A stretch of DNA of 64,000 bases from UBA11612 sp964475755. GTDB lineage: Bacteria; Pseudomonadota; Alphaproteobacteria; Rhodospirillales; Rhodospirillaceae. The notes under the pieces are model-generated. The model saw only the letters and a program-made list of their open reading frames with translations. It did not search any database and was not told the DNA's origin. This document shows positions 7,583-15,297 of this stretch, in pieces (position 1 is the stretch's first letter; every line of letters starts with the position of its first letter). The position numbers and the translations under genes were made by a program. Location of the stretch: assembly GCA_964475755.1 (NCBI GenBank), contig CAYYXR010000003.1, forward strand, positions 91,177-155,176, read 5' to 3'.

Positions 7583-9289
7583 ATGAGAAATGTATTTAAG
7601 TTTGGTGCAAAGCAGGCGGGCTATATTAGCGTTGCGGCCGCGCTGGCATTGACGGGCTGCGCGCCTGGCGAAACGGACATGGCGTCAAGCTTGCCGGCTG
7701 TTTCTCCTGATGTCGGCGGTCCGACCGTTGTGCGCCGGCTGACCCGCAATCAGTACGAAACCATAATCCATGACTTGTTCGGCAAGAGTGTCGTGGTGGG
7801 CGGACCTTTTGAACCGGATGTGCGCGAAAATGGTCTGCTCGCTGTTGGCGCGAGCAACGTTAGTATCGCGTCCACGGGTCTTGAATCTTATACCAACATG
7901 GCGCGCAACATCGTGGCGCAGGTGTTCGAATCCGAGCGCCGTGAAATGCTTCTCGGATGTACGCCAGCAGCCGTCGATCAGCCTGACGACGCTTGCGCAG
8001 AGCAGTTCCTTGAGCGTGTTGGCCGCTATATGTATCGCCGTCCGCTGACAGAGGACGAACTGCAGGACCGCGTTGCAGCGGCAAACGAAGCGACGAAGAT
8101 TCGTGGAGATTTTTATCTCGGACTTGAAACCAGCCTCGTAACAATGCTGGTGTCGCCGAACTTCCTGTTCATTCATGAGAGTTCGGAACCAGACCCGAAT
8201 AATCCTGGCTTTGAACGTCTTGACGCTTACTCCAAAGCTACGCGCCTCAGCTTTTTCCTCTGGAACAATGCGCCAGACGAGCGGTTGTTGGATGCAGCGG
8301 AAAGCGGTGCGTTGCATACGCGCAAGGGAGTCATAGAGCAGGTTGATCGTATGCTTGACTCGCCGCAAGTGGCGGAAGGGGTGCGCGGCTTCTTCTCGGA
8401 TATGCTCGAATTCGATCATTTCGATACGTTGTCGAAAGATCAGGTGCTCTATCCGAAGTTCAACTTCACTGTGGCGGAAGCTGCTCAGGAGCAAACGCTT
8501 CGCACGATCGTGGATCACTTGCTTGTGAAGGAGGGTGACTACCGCGATCTTTACACCACGGGTAACACATTTCTAACGCGACCGCTGGCCGCGCTCTACC
8601 AAGTGCCGCTGTCTTCACTCAGCAATGAGTGGGTACCCTACGAGTTTCCGCAAGATGCACAGCAGGCCGGTATTTTGACTCACGCCAGCTTTGTATCGCT
8701 GCACTCGCATCCGGCCCGTACGTCGCCAACATTGCGCGGAATGGCGCTTCGCGAAGTGCTGCTCTGCCAAAAAGTTCCCGATCCGCCCGGCGATGTCGAC
8801 TTCAAGATCGTTCAGGATACGGAAAATCCGAACTTTAAGACTGTGCGTCAGCGTCTGGATGCTCACGCCAGCGAACCCATGTGTGTCGGATGCCACAAGA
8901 TCACCGACCCCATGGGGCTTGCTCTTGAGAACTACGACACGATTGGTGGATTTCGCACATCGGAGAACGGTGAGCCAATTGACACCAGCGGCTCTCTGGA
9001 TGGGGCGGCGTTTACCGATGCGAAGGGATTGGGCTTGGCCGTTCGCAACAATCCTTCCACATCGTCTTGTATCGTTGACCGGGTCTACTCCTATGGTGTT
9101 GGCCGCAAGCCCACCAAGATGGAGTCAGACTGGCTCAAGGAAATTGTACTGAAGGATTTCGAAGCGAACGGATACCAGTTCCGCAATCTTCTAAGGCGTG
9201 TTGCCATTAGCGATCCCTTTTTCCGCGTAACGTCGCCCGAGGCGGATGAGTCCGCGCCTGCATTGGCCTCGGCCGAACCCAACAATTAA
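7583..9289 (+). CDS. DUF1592/DUF1588/DUF1585 lipoprotein with CxxCH heme-type motif
   Basis: This 568-residue protein starts with a lipoprotein signal (ALALTGC, lipid-modified Cys near residue 23). It then shows the domain series known from planctomycete, verrucomicrobial and myxobacterial secreted proteins: DUF1587 (RRLTRNQYETIIHDLFG), DUF1595 (GRYMYRRPLTEDEL), DUF1592 (ATRLSFFLWNNAPDERLL), DUF1588 and DUF1585 (VYSYGVGRKPT). The DUF1588 part contains CVGCHKITDPMG, a c-type heme attachment motif with a downstream Met, so a covalently bound heme is plausible. The biochemical function of this family is unknown. The start at ATG 7583 follows AGGGA and puts the lipobox in the right place. The DUF1552 gene follows 14 bases later. 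The usual extra N-terminal cytochrome domain of long homologues is absent. Confidence 0.87.
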   Translation: MRNVFKFGAKQAGYISVAAALALTGCAPGETDMASSLPAVSPDVGGPTVVRRLTRNQYETIIHDLFGKSVVVGGPFEPDVRENGLLAVGASNVSIASTGLESYTNMARNIVAQVFESERREMLLGCTPAAVDQPDDACAEQFLERVGRYMYRRPLTEDELQDRVAAANEATKIRGDFYLGLETSLVTMLVSPNFLFIHESSEPDPNNPGFERLDAYSKATRLSFFLWNNAPDERLLDAAESGALHTRKGVIEQVDRMLDSPQVAEGVRGFFSDMLEFDHFDTLSKDQVLYPKFNFTVAEAAQEQTLRTIVDHLLVKEGDYRDLYTTGNTFLTRPLAALYQVPLSSLSNEWVPYEFPQDAQQAGILTHASFVSLHSHPARTSPTLRGMALREVLLCQKVPDPPGDVDFKIVQDTENPNFKTVRQRLDAHASEPMCVGCHKITDPMGLALENYDTIGGFRTSENGEPIDTSGSLDGAAFTDAKGLGLAVRNNPSTSSCIVDRVYSYGVGRKPTKMESDWLKEIVLKDFEANGYQFRNLLRRVAISDPFFRVTSPEADESAPALASAEPNN

Positions 9290-9303
9290 CGGAGGATGTA
9301 GAA

Positions 9304-10674
9304 ATGAGCGTAGTAAACAGATTGGCCAGCCGCCGTCGGGTTCTCCGCGGCGTGATGAACGGAGGCGCTGTTACCGTTGCCCTGCCGTTCCTTGATTGTT
9401 TCCTGAATTCCAACGGAACAGCGTTGGCTGCGACCGGCAAAGATCTGCCGGTGGTGTTCGGCAACTGGTATTGGGGCTGCGGCCTCACGCCGGGCCGTTG
9501 GGAGCCAGCCATGGTTGGTAAGATCGAAGGAGATCTGCCTCCGGAGATCGCAACGCTTGAGCCTTTCAGAGATAAACTCAACGTCTATTCGGGCATGAAG
9601 GTTTACCTCGACGGAAAGCCGCCGCGTCCGCACACCAGCGGCCGTCAAGCGTGCCAATCCGGTCACGTGATCGCCGGCGACGGTGACGGTGAAATGGAAA
9701 GCGTTGACTCCATCATTTCCGGTGTGGTCGGCCGTCGTACCCGTTTCCGTTCGTTGGAAGTTGCCGGTACCGGCAATCCTCGCGACAGCGTCAGCCGTCG
9801 TAGCGCAACGGTGTTGAACCCGTCCGAAGCCGATCCGGCGAAGCTGTACTCCCGGGTGTTCGGTCCCGAGTTCGTCGATCCCAATGCGGCGAACTTCAAG
9901 CCTGATCCGCGCACGATGGCAGAGCGCAGTGCCCTTACCGCTGTTAAAGAAGAGCGGGACGCACTGATGAAGGACCTGGGCGCTTCCGACCGTCAGCGCC
10001 TGGACGAATACTTCACGTCATTGCGTGAACTTGAGGGTCGTCTCGACATCGAACTCAGCAAGCCGGCACCTCTCGAAGCCTGCTCGGTGCCTGAGCAGGT
10101 CGCCAGCTTTGAGACGAGTGAGAAGTTCTACTCGGGTGTTGAAATCGATGCCGTGATCGAGCGCAACAAATTGTTCTCTCGCTTGTTGGCCCACGCTGTG
10201 GCGTGTGACCAGACCCGGGTGTTCAACGTGTCGTTCAACGATTCCCAGTCAAGCTTGCGTAAGGCTGGCGACACCACCACGCACCACATCCTCACCCACG
10301 AGGAAGCGATCGATGAAGAGGTCGGGTATCAGCCGCGCGCAACGTGGTTCTTCTCGCCGATCATCGAAGGCCTTGCAACGATGGCACAGGAACTCGAAAA
10401 CATCCGCGAAGGTGACGGCACGCTTCTTGACCGCACCTTGATGATGGACAGCAGTGAAACCGGATTTGCCAAATTCCATGGTACCGAAAACCTTCCATTG
10501 CTGAGCCTCGGCCGTGCGGGTGGACGCATCAAGACCGGTATTCACGTGCAGGCGAAGGGCGATGCGGTGACCCGCGTCGGCCTGACGATGCAGCAGGTCA
10601 TGGGCGTTTCGACCAGCTCATGGGGCACGGGCTCCATGCAGACCTCGAAGACCATCAGCGAGATCTTGGCCTAA
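9304..10674 (+). CDS. DUF1552 family protein, probable Tat substrate
   Basis: This 456-residue protein has the DUF1552 hallmark start: a twin-arginine-like motif SRRRVLRG followed by a hydrophobic stretch (AVTVALPFLD), then GNWYWGCGLTPGRWEP and the internal block SGRQACQSGHV. DUF1552 proteins nearly always sit beside a DUF1592/DUF1588 protein, and their substrate is unknown. The Tat signal suggests export of a folded, possibly cofactor-containing protein. The start ATG 9304 follows ACGGAGG. It is the last gene of the three-gene operon and is followed at once by a strong terminator. The family resemblance is clear, but no catalytic residues can be named with confidence. Confidence 0.87.
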   Translation: MSVVNRLASRRRVLRGVMNGGAVTVALPFLDCFLNSNGTALAATGKDLPVVFGNWYWGCGLTPGRWEPAMVGKIEGDLPPEIATLEPFRDKLNVYSGMKVYLDGKPPRPHTSGRQACQSGHVIAGDGDGEMESVDSIISGVVGRRTRFRSLEVAGTGNPRDSVSRRSATVLNPSEADPAKLYSRVFGPEFVDPNAANFKPDPRTMAERSALTAVKEERDALMKDLGASDRQRLDEYFTSLRELEGRLDIELSKPAPLEACSVPEQVASFETSEKFYSGVEIDAVIERNKLFSRLLAHAVACDQTRVFNVSFNDSQSSLRKAGDTTTHHILTHEEAIDEEVGYQPRATWFFSPIIEGLATMAQELENIREGDGTLLDRTLMMDSSETGFAKFHGTENLPLLSLGRAGGRIKTGIHVQAKGDAVTRVGLTMQQVMGVSTSSWGTGSMQTSKTISEILA

Positions 10675-10695
10675 CAGCCTGGCTGTAAAAAATCA

Positions 10696-10748
10696 GGTGC
10701 TGCGCGCTATTGTTCCGACAAAGCGCGCAGCACCAGTTTTCTTTTTTG
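10696..10748 (+). terminator. Rho-independent terminator after the DUF1552 gene
   Basis: A perfect 13-bp stem (GGTGCTGCGCGCT at 10696-10708 with its complement at 10722-10734), a 13-base loop and the T-rich tail TTTTCTTTTTT lie 22 bases after the DUF1552 stop codon. This is the strongest terminator in the window. Confidence 0.92.
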
Positions 10749-10814
10749 GTTTAAATTCATAATGACCGCTTGGATTTCTAACTAACAACCCAATTGCATA
10801 TGGGAGAGAGACAG

Positions 10815-12284
10815 ATGCGAGCATCATTCTCGCTGACATTAACGGGCTTGGCCGCGGCGATTTGCACGGCAGGCGCGATATCCGGCACCGCATTGGCGGC
10901 GGATTCGACACCCCTCGCGGCACCGCTGGGCGTAACGTACACCACAGTGGAACCGACGTTGCCGCCGGGTGTGTCCCCGGAACAGATCGCTATGGCTCGT
11001 CAATTGGGCTTTCTAAAAAACACTGCCGTTTTTGCTAACGTCGACGGTTTACCTTTGTACAAATACGATCCGGCGCCCAAGCTCTCTTCTGATTCCACAA
11101 TTGGTGCGTTGGTGGACAACGAAGACTCCAAAGCGGTTCTGGAAAAGCACTTCCCGGGCATTTCAACAAACCCGGCCTTGGGTCAAGCGCGCAGCTTGAC
11201 GCTGAAGGCCGTAAAGCAGTTCCTGCCCGGGCTGACCGACGACAAAATGAAGGAAATCGACAAGGAGCTTGCCGCGATCGAAGTGCCTCTCGATCCGGCC
11301 AACGCTTTTTGTGTCGACGAATGCGCCGAGGTGTGGCCTCCGTTTTTGGCGCGTGAAGATGCGCAGCCTGTCGGGCTGTGGTCCATTGTGCAAAGACCGG
11401 ACGGGACTTCGCAGTGGGCGTTTGAAGGTAAACCGTTGCACAGCTACACCAAGGACGACGAACCCGGCGTTGCCAAGGGCGATAAGGTGGAAGGCAAGTG
11501 GGCACAAGCTGTCCGCAAAGACTTTCCGGCATTCCCGATGCCCGTTGGCCTAGGTGTGGGTGAAACACTGCGCTTCAACGCCAAGGTGCTGCTCAGCGCC
11601 GAAGAGATGACGTTATACACATTTGATCGCGATGAACCGGGTGTTTCAAATTGTTCGGGCCAATGCGCACGTATTTGGCCTCCTCTTGAAGCGCCTCGCT
11701 TAGCGGTTCCGGTCGGCGATTTCTCCGTCATTAGCCGCACCGATGGAATCAAGCAGTGGGCGTACATGGGTAAGCCTTTATATACGTTCACTGGCGATGA
11801 CCGGGTGGGCGATGCCCATGGCGATGGCGTTGCAAACGTTTGGCATCAGGCAGAACTCGTTCGCTATTACTTCCCGTATGACATTGAGGTGCGCGAGCAC
11901 GCAAAGCATGGTCCCATGCTGGCCACGACAGATGGAATGACCCTTTACGCTCGTGATGCGCATCGGTTTACACTGGCCGGCGGCAGCCATGATGACCGGC
12001 GTGCTCTTCGCGGCAATCCGGACACAGGAGCGCGGTTGGGCCTCTCCGCATGCACCGACGATTGCCTCGATGACTTCAAGCCTCATTTGGCGCCTGCCGA
12101 TGCTCAGCCCTGGGGTGATTGGACAATCATCGAGCGTGGTGATGGAACGCGCCAATGGGCGTATCGGGCTTTTCCGCTCTACACTTATGTAGGCGATAGC
12201 GAGCCCGGCGATGCCATCGCACATGATATGTACGAATTGACGGACGGCACGACCGGCCTGTTTTGGCGGGTTGCGCTGCCCTAG
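10815..12284 (+). CDS. Secreted-repeat protein of the COG4315 / lipoprotein_15 family
   Basis: This 489-residue exported protein has a Sec signal peptide (hydrophobic stretch ending GTALAADS, near residue 36) and about four copies of the secreted repeat of unknown function (PF03640, COG4315 with the Yx(FWY)xxD motif). Examples are LYKYDPA, LYTFDRDEPGVSNCSGQCAR, PLYTFTGDDRVGDAHGDG and PLYTYVGDSEPGDA. Each repeat carries WPP and Cys pairs (ECAEVWPPF, CARIWPPLEAP) that could form disulfides or bind a ligand. The family's role is unknown. Single-repeat members are small lipoproteins, so this tandem version is large. The start ATG 10815 follows GGGAGAGAG. It is flanked by terminators on both sides, so it is probably transcribed alone, between two other envelope modules. 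Confidence 0.83.
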   Translation: MRASFSLTLTGLAAAICTAGAISGTALAADSTPLAAPLGVTYTTVEPTLPPGVSPEQIAMARQLGFLKNTAVFANVDGLPLYKYDPAPKLSSDSTIGALVDNEDSKAVLEKHFPGISTNPALGQARSLTLKAVKQFLPGLTDDKMKEIDKELAAIEVPLDPANAFCVDECAEVWPPFLAREDAQPVGLWSIVQRPDGTSQWAFEGKPLHSYTKDDEPGVAKGDKVEGKWAQAVRKDFPAFPMPVGLGVGETLRFNAKVLLSAEEMTLYTFDRDEPGVSNCSGQCARIWPPLEAPRLAVPVGDFSVISRTDGIKQWAYMGKPLYTFTGDDRVGDAHGDGVANVWHQAELVRYYFPYDIEVREHAKHGPMLATTDGMTLYARDAHRFTLAGGSHDDRRALRGNPDTGARLGLSACTDDCLDDFKPHLAPADAQPWGDWTIIERGDGTRQWAYRAFPLYTYVGDSEPGDAIAHDMYELTDGTTGLFWRVALP

Positions 12285-12311
12285 CTCAAGCGTAATTCGG
12301 ACCTTCTAAAG

Positions 12312-12342
12312 CCGCGCTGCCCTACCGGACAGCGCGGTTTTT
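12312..12342 (+). terminator. Rho-independent terminator after the secreted-repeat gene
   Basis: The stem CCGCGCTG (12312-12319) pairs with CAGCGCGG (12330-12337) around a 10-base loop and is followed by TTTTTCT. It lies 27 bases after the stop codon at 12284. Confidence 0.88.
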
Positions 12343-12400
12343 CTATGTGAACTCATACGCCTACGCGGCGGGCATGCCGTCACGCCGCAACTCAATTTAC

Positions 12401-12413
12401 GATAATCACTATC
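12401..12413. promoter_or_regulatory. Candidate Fur box upstream of the porin
   Basis: GATAATCACTATC matches the 6-1-6 form of the Fur operator (GATAAT-N-ATTATC) with one mismatch. It lies about 200 bases before the porin start codon in a non-coding gap. If real, iron would control the porin and perhaps the flavin genes behind it. This is a motif match only. Confidence 0.4.
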
Positions 12414-12614
12414 GCTAACGGGCTTGGACTGGCTAATTTTCAGCCAGAATCTCTCAGAAACCCTTGTAATTCCGGCTATTTTTATATTGAAAGTGCGAAT
12501 GCGTTGCAGTACTAAAAACAGCAATCAGCTTGCGAATAACAGTCATTAGCTGACCAAGAAAGAGTGGTCCGCAACCGTTATCGGAACACATCAGCTCAAC
12601 AGGGATGCAACCAA

Positions 12615-13892
12615 ATGAATCGCAACTCGCTTCACAGTGGCTATGGAACGCTGTCTAAAGCGCTCGCGGCCACGACCGCAATCGTAGCCCTTGGGGTCAC
12701 ATCGGCGTCGGCGGCCGAGCCCACAATGGAAGAGATGTGGGAAATCATTCAAAAGCAGCAGCAAGAAATTGATGCGCTGAAGCAGCAACTCGACAGCGCC
12801 GACGCCAAAGTAGAGGCAACCGCTGCGGCCGTTGAAGATGCGGGAATGGCCCGAGGGTCAATGTCGTCTTCCGCTGGCGGCTGGTGGGACCGCACCAGCA
12901 TCGGCGGATATGGGGAACTCCATTACAACGGAGGCGACACCGACCGATTGGATTTCCACCGCTTCGTTCTTTTTATTGGGCATGAATTTAATGATCGCCT
13001 GCGCCTGCACACGGAACTTGAACTGGAGCATGCGCTGACCGCCGACACGGCAGACGGTAGCGGCCCCGGCGAAGTCGAGCTCGAGCAGGCTTGGCTTGAA
13101 TACGATTTCACACAGCAGCTCTCCGGCCGAGCAGGTCTCTATCTATTGCCTGTCGGTATTCTTAATGAGACACATGAACCGCCGACGTTCTACGGCGTGG
13201 AAAGAAACCGCGTTGAAGCGAACATTATTCCAACGACATGGTGGGAGGGCGGTGCTGGCCTGACCTACCGTCTGCCGAATGGGCTCCAGATCGAAGGGCA
13301 TGTGCATGGCGGGCTGAATGTACCGACAACGGGTGGCAACGCGTTCCGTATTCGAAGTGGCCGTCAGAAAGTGGCAAATTCAACGCTGCGCGAACCTGCA
13401 TTCACAGGCAGAATTAAATACACCGGAATCCCAGGTGTGGAACTCGCGACATCATTTCAGTACCAGACTGATCTCACTCAAAACGATCCCGGTGATCCGA
13501 AGACCAGTGCAACATTGTGGGAGGCGCACGCAATTATCGACCGCGCCGTTACGCCGGATATTCGTCTTGGGCTGCGCGCTCTCTGTGCCCGCTGGGATCT
13601 GAATGGTGCGGCCGCGGCGGCAGTCGGGCGGGATAAACAGTACGGCTGGTACGTGGAGCCGTCCGTGCGGTTTGCGACTGCTGTCGGAGACGTCGGGTTC
13701 TTTGGGCGCTATAGCGAGGACGACAATACAGCGGGCGATGCCATTGACTCCAAGTTCAAGCAATACAGCATCGGTTCAAACTACTGGATTCACCCCAATG
13801 CCGTCCTAAAACTCGAATACGAATTCCAGGAGCCGCCCGCAGGTGGCACAGACGATGACAAAGTCCATCTTGGCCTCGGATTCCAGTTCTAG
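12615..13892 (+). CDS. Outer-membrane porin with N-terminal coiled coil
   Basis: This 425-residue protein begins with a Sec signal peptide (GVTSASAAEP, cut near residue 37). A short coiled coil follows (WEIIQKQQQEIDALKQQL, residues about 43-60), then a long series of amphipathic beta strands (for example IGGYGELHYNGGDTDRLDFH and HTELELEHAL) ending in the aromatic C-terminus LGLGFQF needed for outer-membrane insertion. This architecture is seen in OprP/OprO-like and DcaP-like porins; the substrate cannot be read from sequence. The start ATG 12615 follows AGGGA. A hairpin lies between it and the downstream FMN-binding gene, 105 bases away. The Fur-like box upstream suggests iron control, which would fit a role in metal or siderophore passage, but that is inference. 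Confidence 0.8.
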   Translation: MNRNSLHSGYGTLSKALAATTAIVALGVTSASAAEPTMEEMWEIIQKQQQEIDALKQQLDSADAKVEATAAAVEDAGMARGSMSSSAGGWWDRTSIGGYGELHYNGGDTDRLDFHRFVLFIGHEFNDRLRLHTELELEHALTADTADGSGPGEVELEQAWLEYDFTQQLSGRAGLYLLPVGILNETHEPPTFYGVERNRVEANIIPTTWWEGGAGLTYRLPNGLQIEGHVHGGLNVPTTGGNAFRIRSGRQKVANSTLREPAFTGRIKYTGIPGVELATSFQYQTDLTQNDPGDPKTSATLWEAHAIIDRAVTPDIRLGLRALCARWDLNGAAAAAVGRDKQYGWYVEPSVRFATAVGDVGFFGRYSEDDNTAGDAIDSKFKQYSIGSNYWIHPNAVLKLEYEFQEPPAGGTDDDKVHLGLGFQF

Positions 13893-13915
13893 ATCAAAAG
13901 ACTGGCGACAAATCG

Positions 13916-13950
13916 TTCCCGCCGCGGTAGGACTCTGCCGCTGGCGGGAA
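13916..13950 (+). terminator. Intercistronic hairpin between porin and FMN-binding gene
   Basis: TTCCCGCC (13916-13923) pairs perfectly with GGCGGGAA (13943-13950), with inner arms GCGG and CCGC. Only a weak T-tract follows (CATTTTCT). It may be a leaky terminator or an mRNA stabiliser that lets the porin be made in excess over the flavin proteins. Confidence 0.5.
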
Positions 13951-13997
13951 TGGCATTTTCTCTCCGTCCGTTGGCCGTCCTGAGGGCAGGGAGACCG

Positions 13998-14531
13998 ATG
14001 GGATTTTGGTGTAAACGTCTACTGGCTGGGTTGTTCACGGTTGCGCTGTTCGGCGGCAGCGCGGTCATTGCCGACGATGTCTATCAGGAGTCCAACGCCT
14101 TTCTTGAGGAAGCGTTTAAGGGGAAGGTGCCAACGCCTGAAGTGCTCTGGTTAACCGAGGAGCACCGGGACGCGGCGTCGCGCATCTTAAACCACCCGCC
14201 ACACATGTTACGCGTTCGGTATTGGCGCCAGGACGCTCGCACGGCCTGGATTCTCGAAGAAATAGGCAAAGAACGCCCCATTACCGTGGGTGTCGTGCTG
14301 CACAACGGCGCCATCGAAAACGTGTCGATCCTTATTTATCGCGAGAGTATCGGTTGGGAAGTTCGGCACAGGTTTTTTACCAAACAATTCGAGCAGGCTG
14401 AATTGAACGAGCGGCTCATGCTGACAAATCCGATTGATGGTATTGTCGGTGCTACATTGTCGGTGCGGGCGGTCACGGGTGTCGCAAGGCTCGCGGCATA
14501 TTTTCACGGGCAGGTGGTCAGTGGATCGTAA
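13998..14531 (+). CDS. Exported FMN-binding domain protein (ApbE-flavinylation substrate)
   Basis: This 177-residue protein has an N-terminal signal sequence (LLAGLFTVALFGGSAVIA) and one FMN-binding domain of the RnfG/NqrC type. Near the C-terminus DGIVGATLSVRAV carries the GAT core, whose Thr would be linked through phosphoester to FMN by ApbE. The two downstream genes encode a PepSY membrane protein and ApbE itself, so the three form a self-contained flavinylated electron-transfer unit on the outer face of the cytoplasmic membrane. The ATG at 13998 is chosen because GGGAG stands before it; the ATG at 13950 lies inside the end of the hairpin. The next gene overlaps or nearly abuts it, which indicates translational coupling. 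Confidence 0.8.
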   Translation: MGFWCKRLLAGLFTVALFGGSAVIADDVYQESNAFLEEAFKGKVPTPEVLWLTEEHRDAASRILNHPPHMLRVRYWRQDARTAWILEEIGKERPITVGVVLHNGAIENVSILIYRESIGWEVRHRFFTKQFEQAELNERLMLTNPIDGIVGATLSVRAVTGVARLAAYFHGQVVSGS

Positions 14532-14535
14532 CCCC

Positions 14536-15297
14536 ATGCTCAAGCCACCGCGTCGTCCATTTTTGCTGCGATGGCACAAATGGGCCGGCTTGGTGTCCTC
14601 CATCATTGTACTGGTTGTCGCGGCGACGGGGATTTTGATTAACCATGGCCCAGAGTTGCGCTTGCGAGAGACCTACGTCGCTTCTCCGGTCATCCTATTG
14701 AGGTACGGCCTGACGCCGAACGACGCGCCTAACGGCTTTCCGGTGAGTGAGACTTGGGTGTCCTGGGTCGAAGGCCAGGTTTTTCTGGGCGGCTCTTTGG
14801 TCGCCGATCAGGCCGGCGAAGGTGTCGGTGCTGTTGCCAGCCAGGGAATCATTATTGCCGCAGCACGCGATCAGCTATTCCTGATGTCAACGAGTGGCCA
14901 GCTGATCGAACGGATGCAAGGGCATGCGCTCCCGGCGCCGATTTCGGCCATTGGAACCGATGAGTCAGGGGCCGTTCTTCTGCAAACGTCCTCGGGAATT
15001 TTCGCCGCGGATTCCGATTTCTTAACATGGACGCCAGTCGATGCCGATTCGGATTGGTCCCGGTCCGGCGAAGTTCCGGCTGACATACGCGAAGCGCTGC
15101 TGCTGGCGTACCGAGGCGAGGGGATCTCCCTCGATCGAATACTTCTAGACCTGCACACCGGCCGAATATTTGGGGCGTGGGGCGTCTATATATTTGATGC
15201 AGCGGCGATTGTTCTCCTGTTCTTAGCAGTATCCGGTGTTGTCAATGTGCTACATCCTCCCCGCCGGCGACTTCGCAATCTGGATCAGGACTCATGA
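14536..15297 (+). CDS. PepSY-associated membrane protein
   Basis: This 253-residue protein has two membrane helices: WAGLVSSIIVLVVAATGILI at about residues 16-35, just after the signature RWHKW, and YIFDAAAIVLLFLAVSGVV near residues 216-238. A periplasmic domain of about 180 residues lies between them. This is the short PepSY-TM layout found with ApbE and FMN-binding proteins, where it is thought to pass electrons from the membrane to an extracytoplasmic flavin. The start could be ATG 14536 or the GTG at 14521, which would overlap the previous gene. It overlaps apbE by four bases (ATGA), so the two are co-translated. The electron donor and acceptor are unknown; ferric siderophore reduction is one possibility. 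Confidence 0.72.
   Translation: MLKPPRRPFLLRWHKWAGLVSSIIVLVVAATGILINHGPELRLRETYVASPVILLRYGLTPNDAPNGFPVSETWVSWVEGQVFLGGSLVADQAGEGVGAVASQGIIIAAARDQLFLMSTSGQLIERMQGHALPAPISAIGTDESGAVLLQTSSGIFAADSDFLTWTPVDADSDWSRSGEVPADIREALLLAYRGEGISLDRILLDLHTGRIFGAWGVYIFDAAAIVLLFLAVSGVVNVLHPPRRRLRNLDQDS

Larger units (their letters stand above)
12285..12614. other. Intergenic region with terminator and Fur-like box upstream of the porin operon
   Basis: These 330 bases hold the terminator of the secreted-repeat gene (12312-12342), a Fur-like box (12401-12413) and a small hairpin with CTGGCT and AGCCAG arms at 12429-12447. A ribosome binding site AGGGA lies before the porin start. I see no gene here. Confidence 0.6.
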
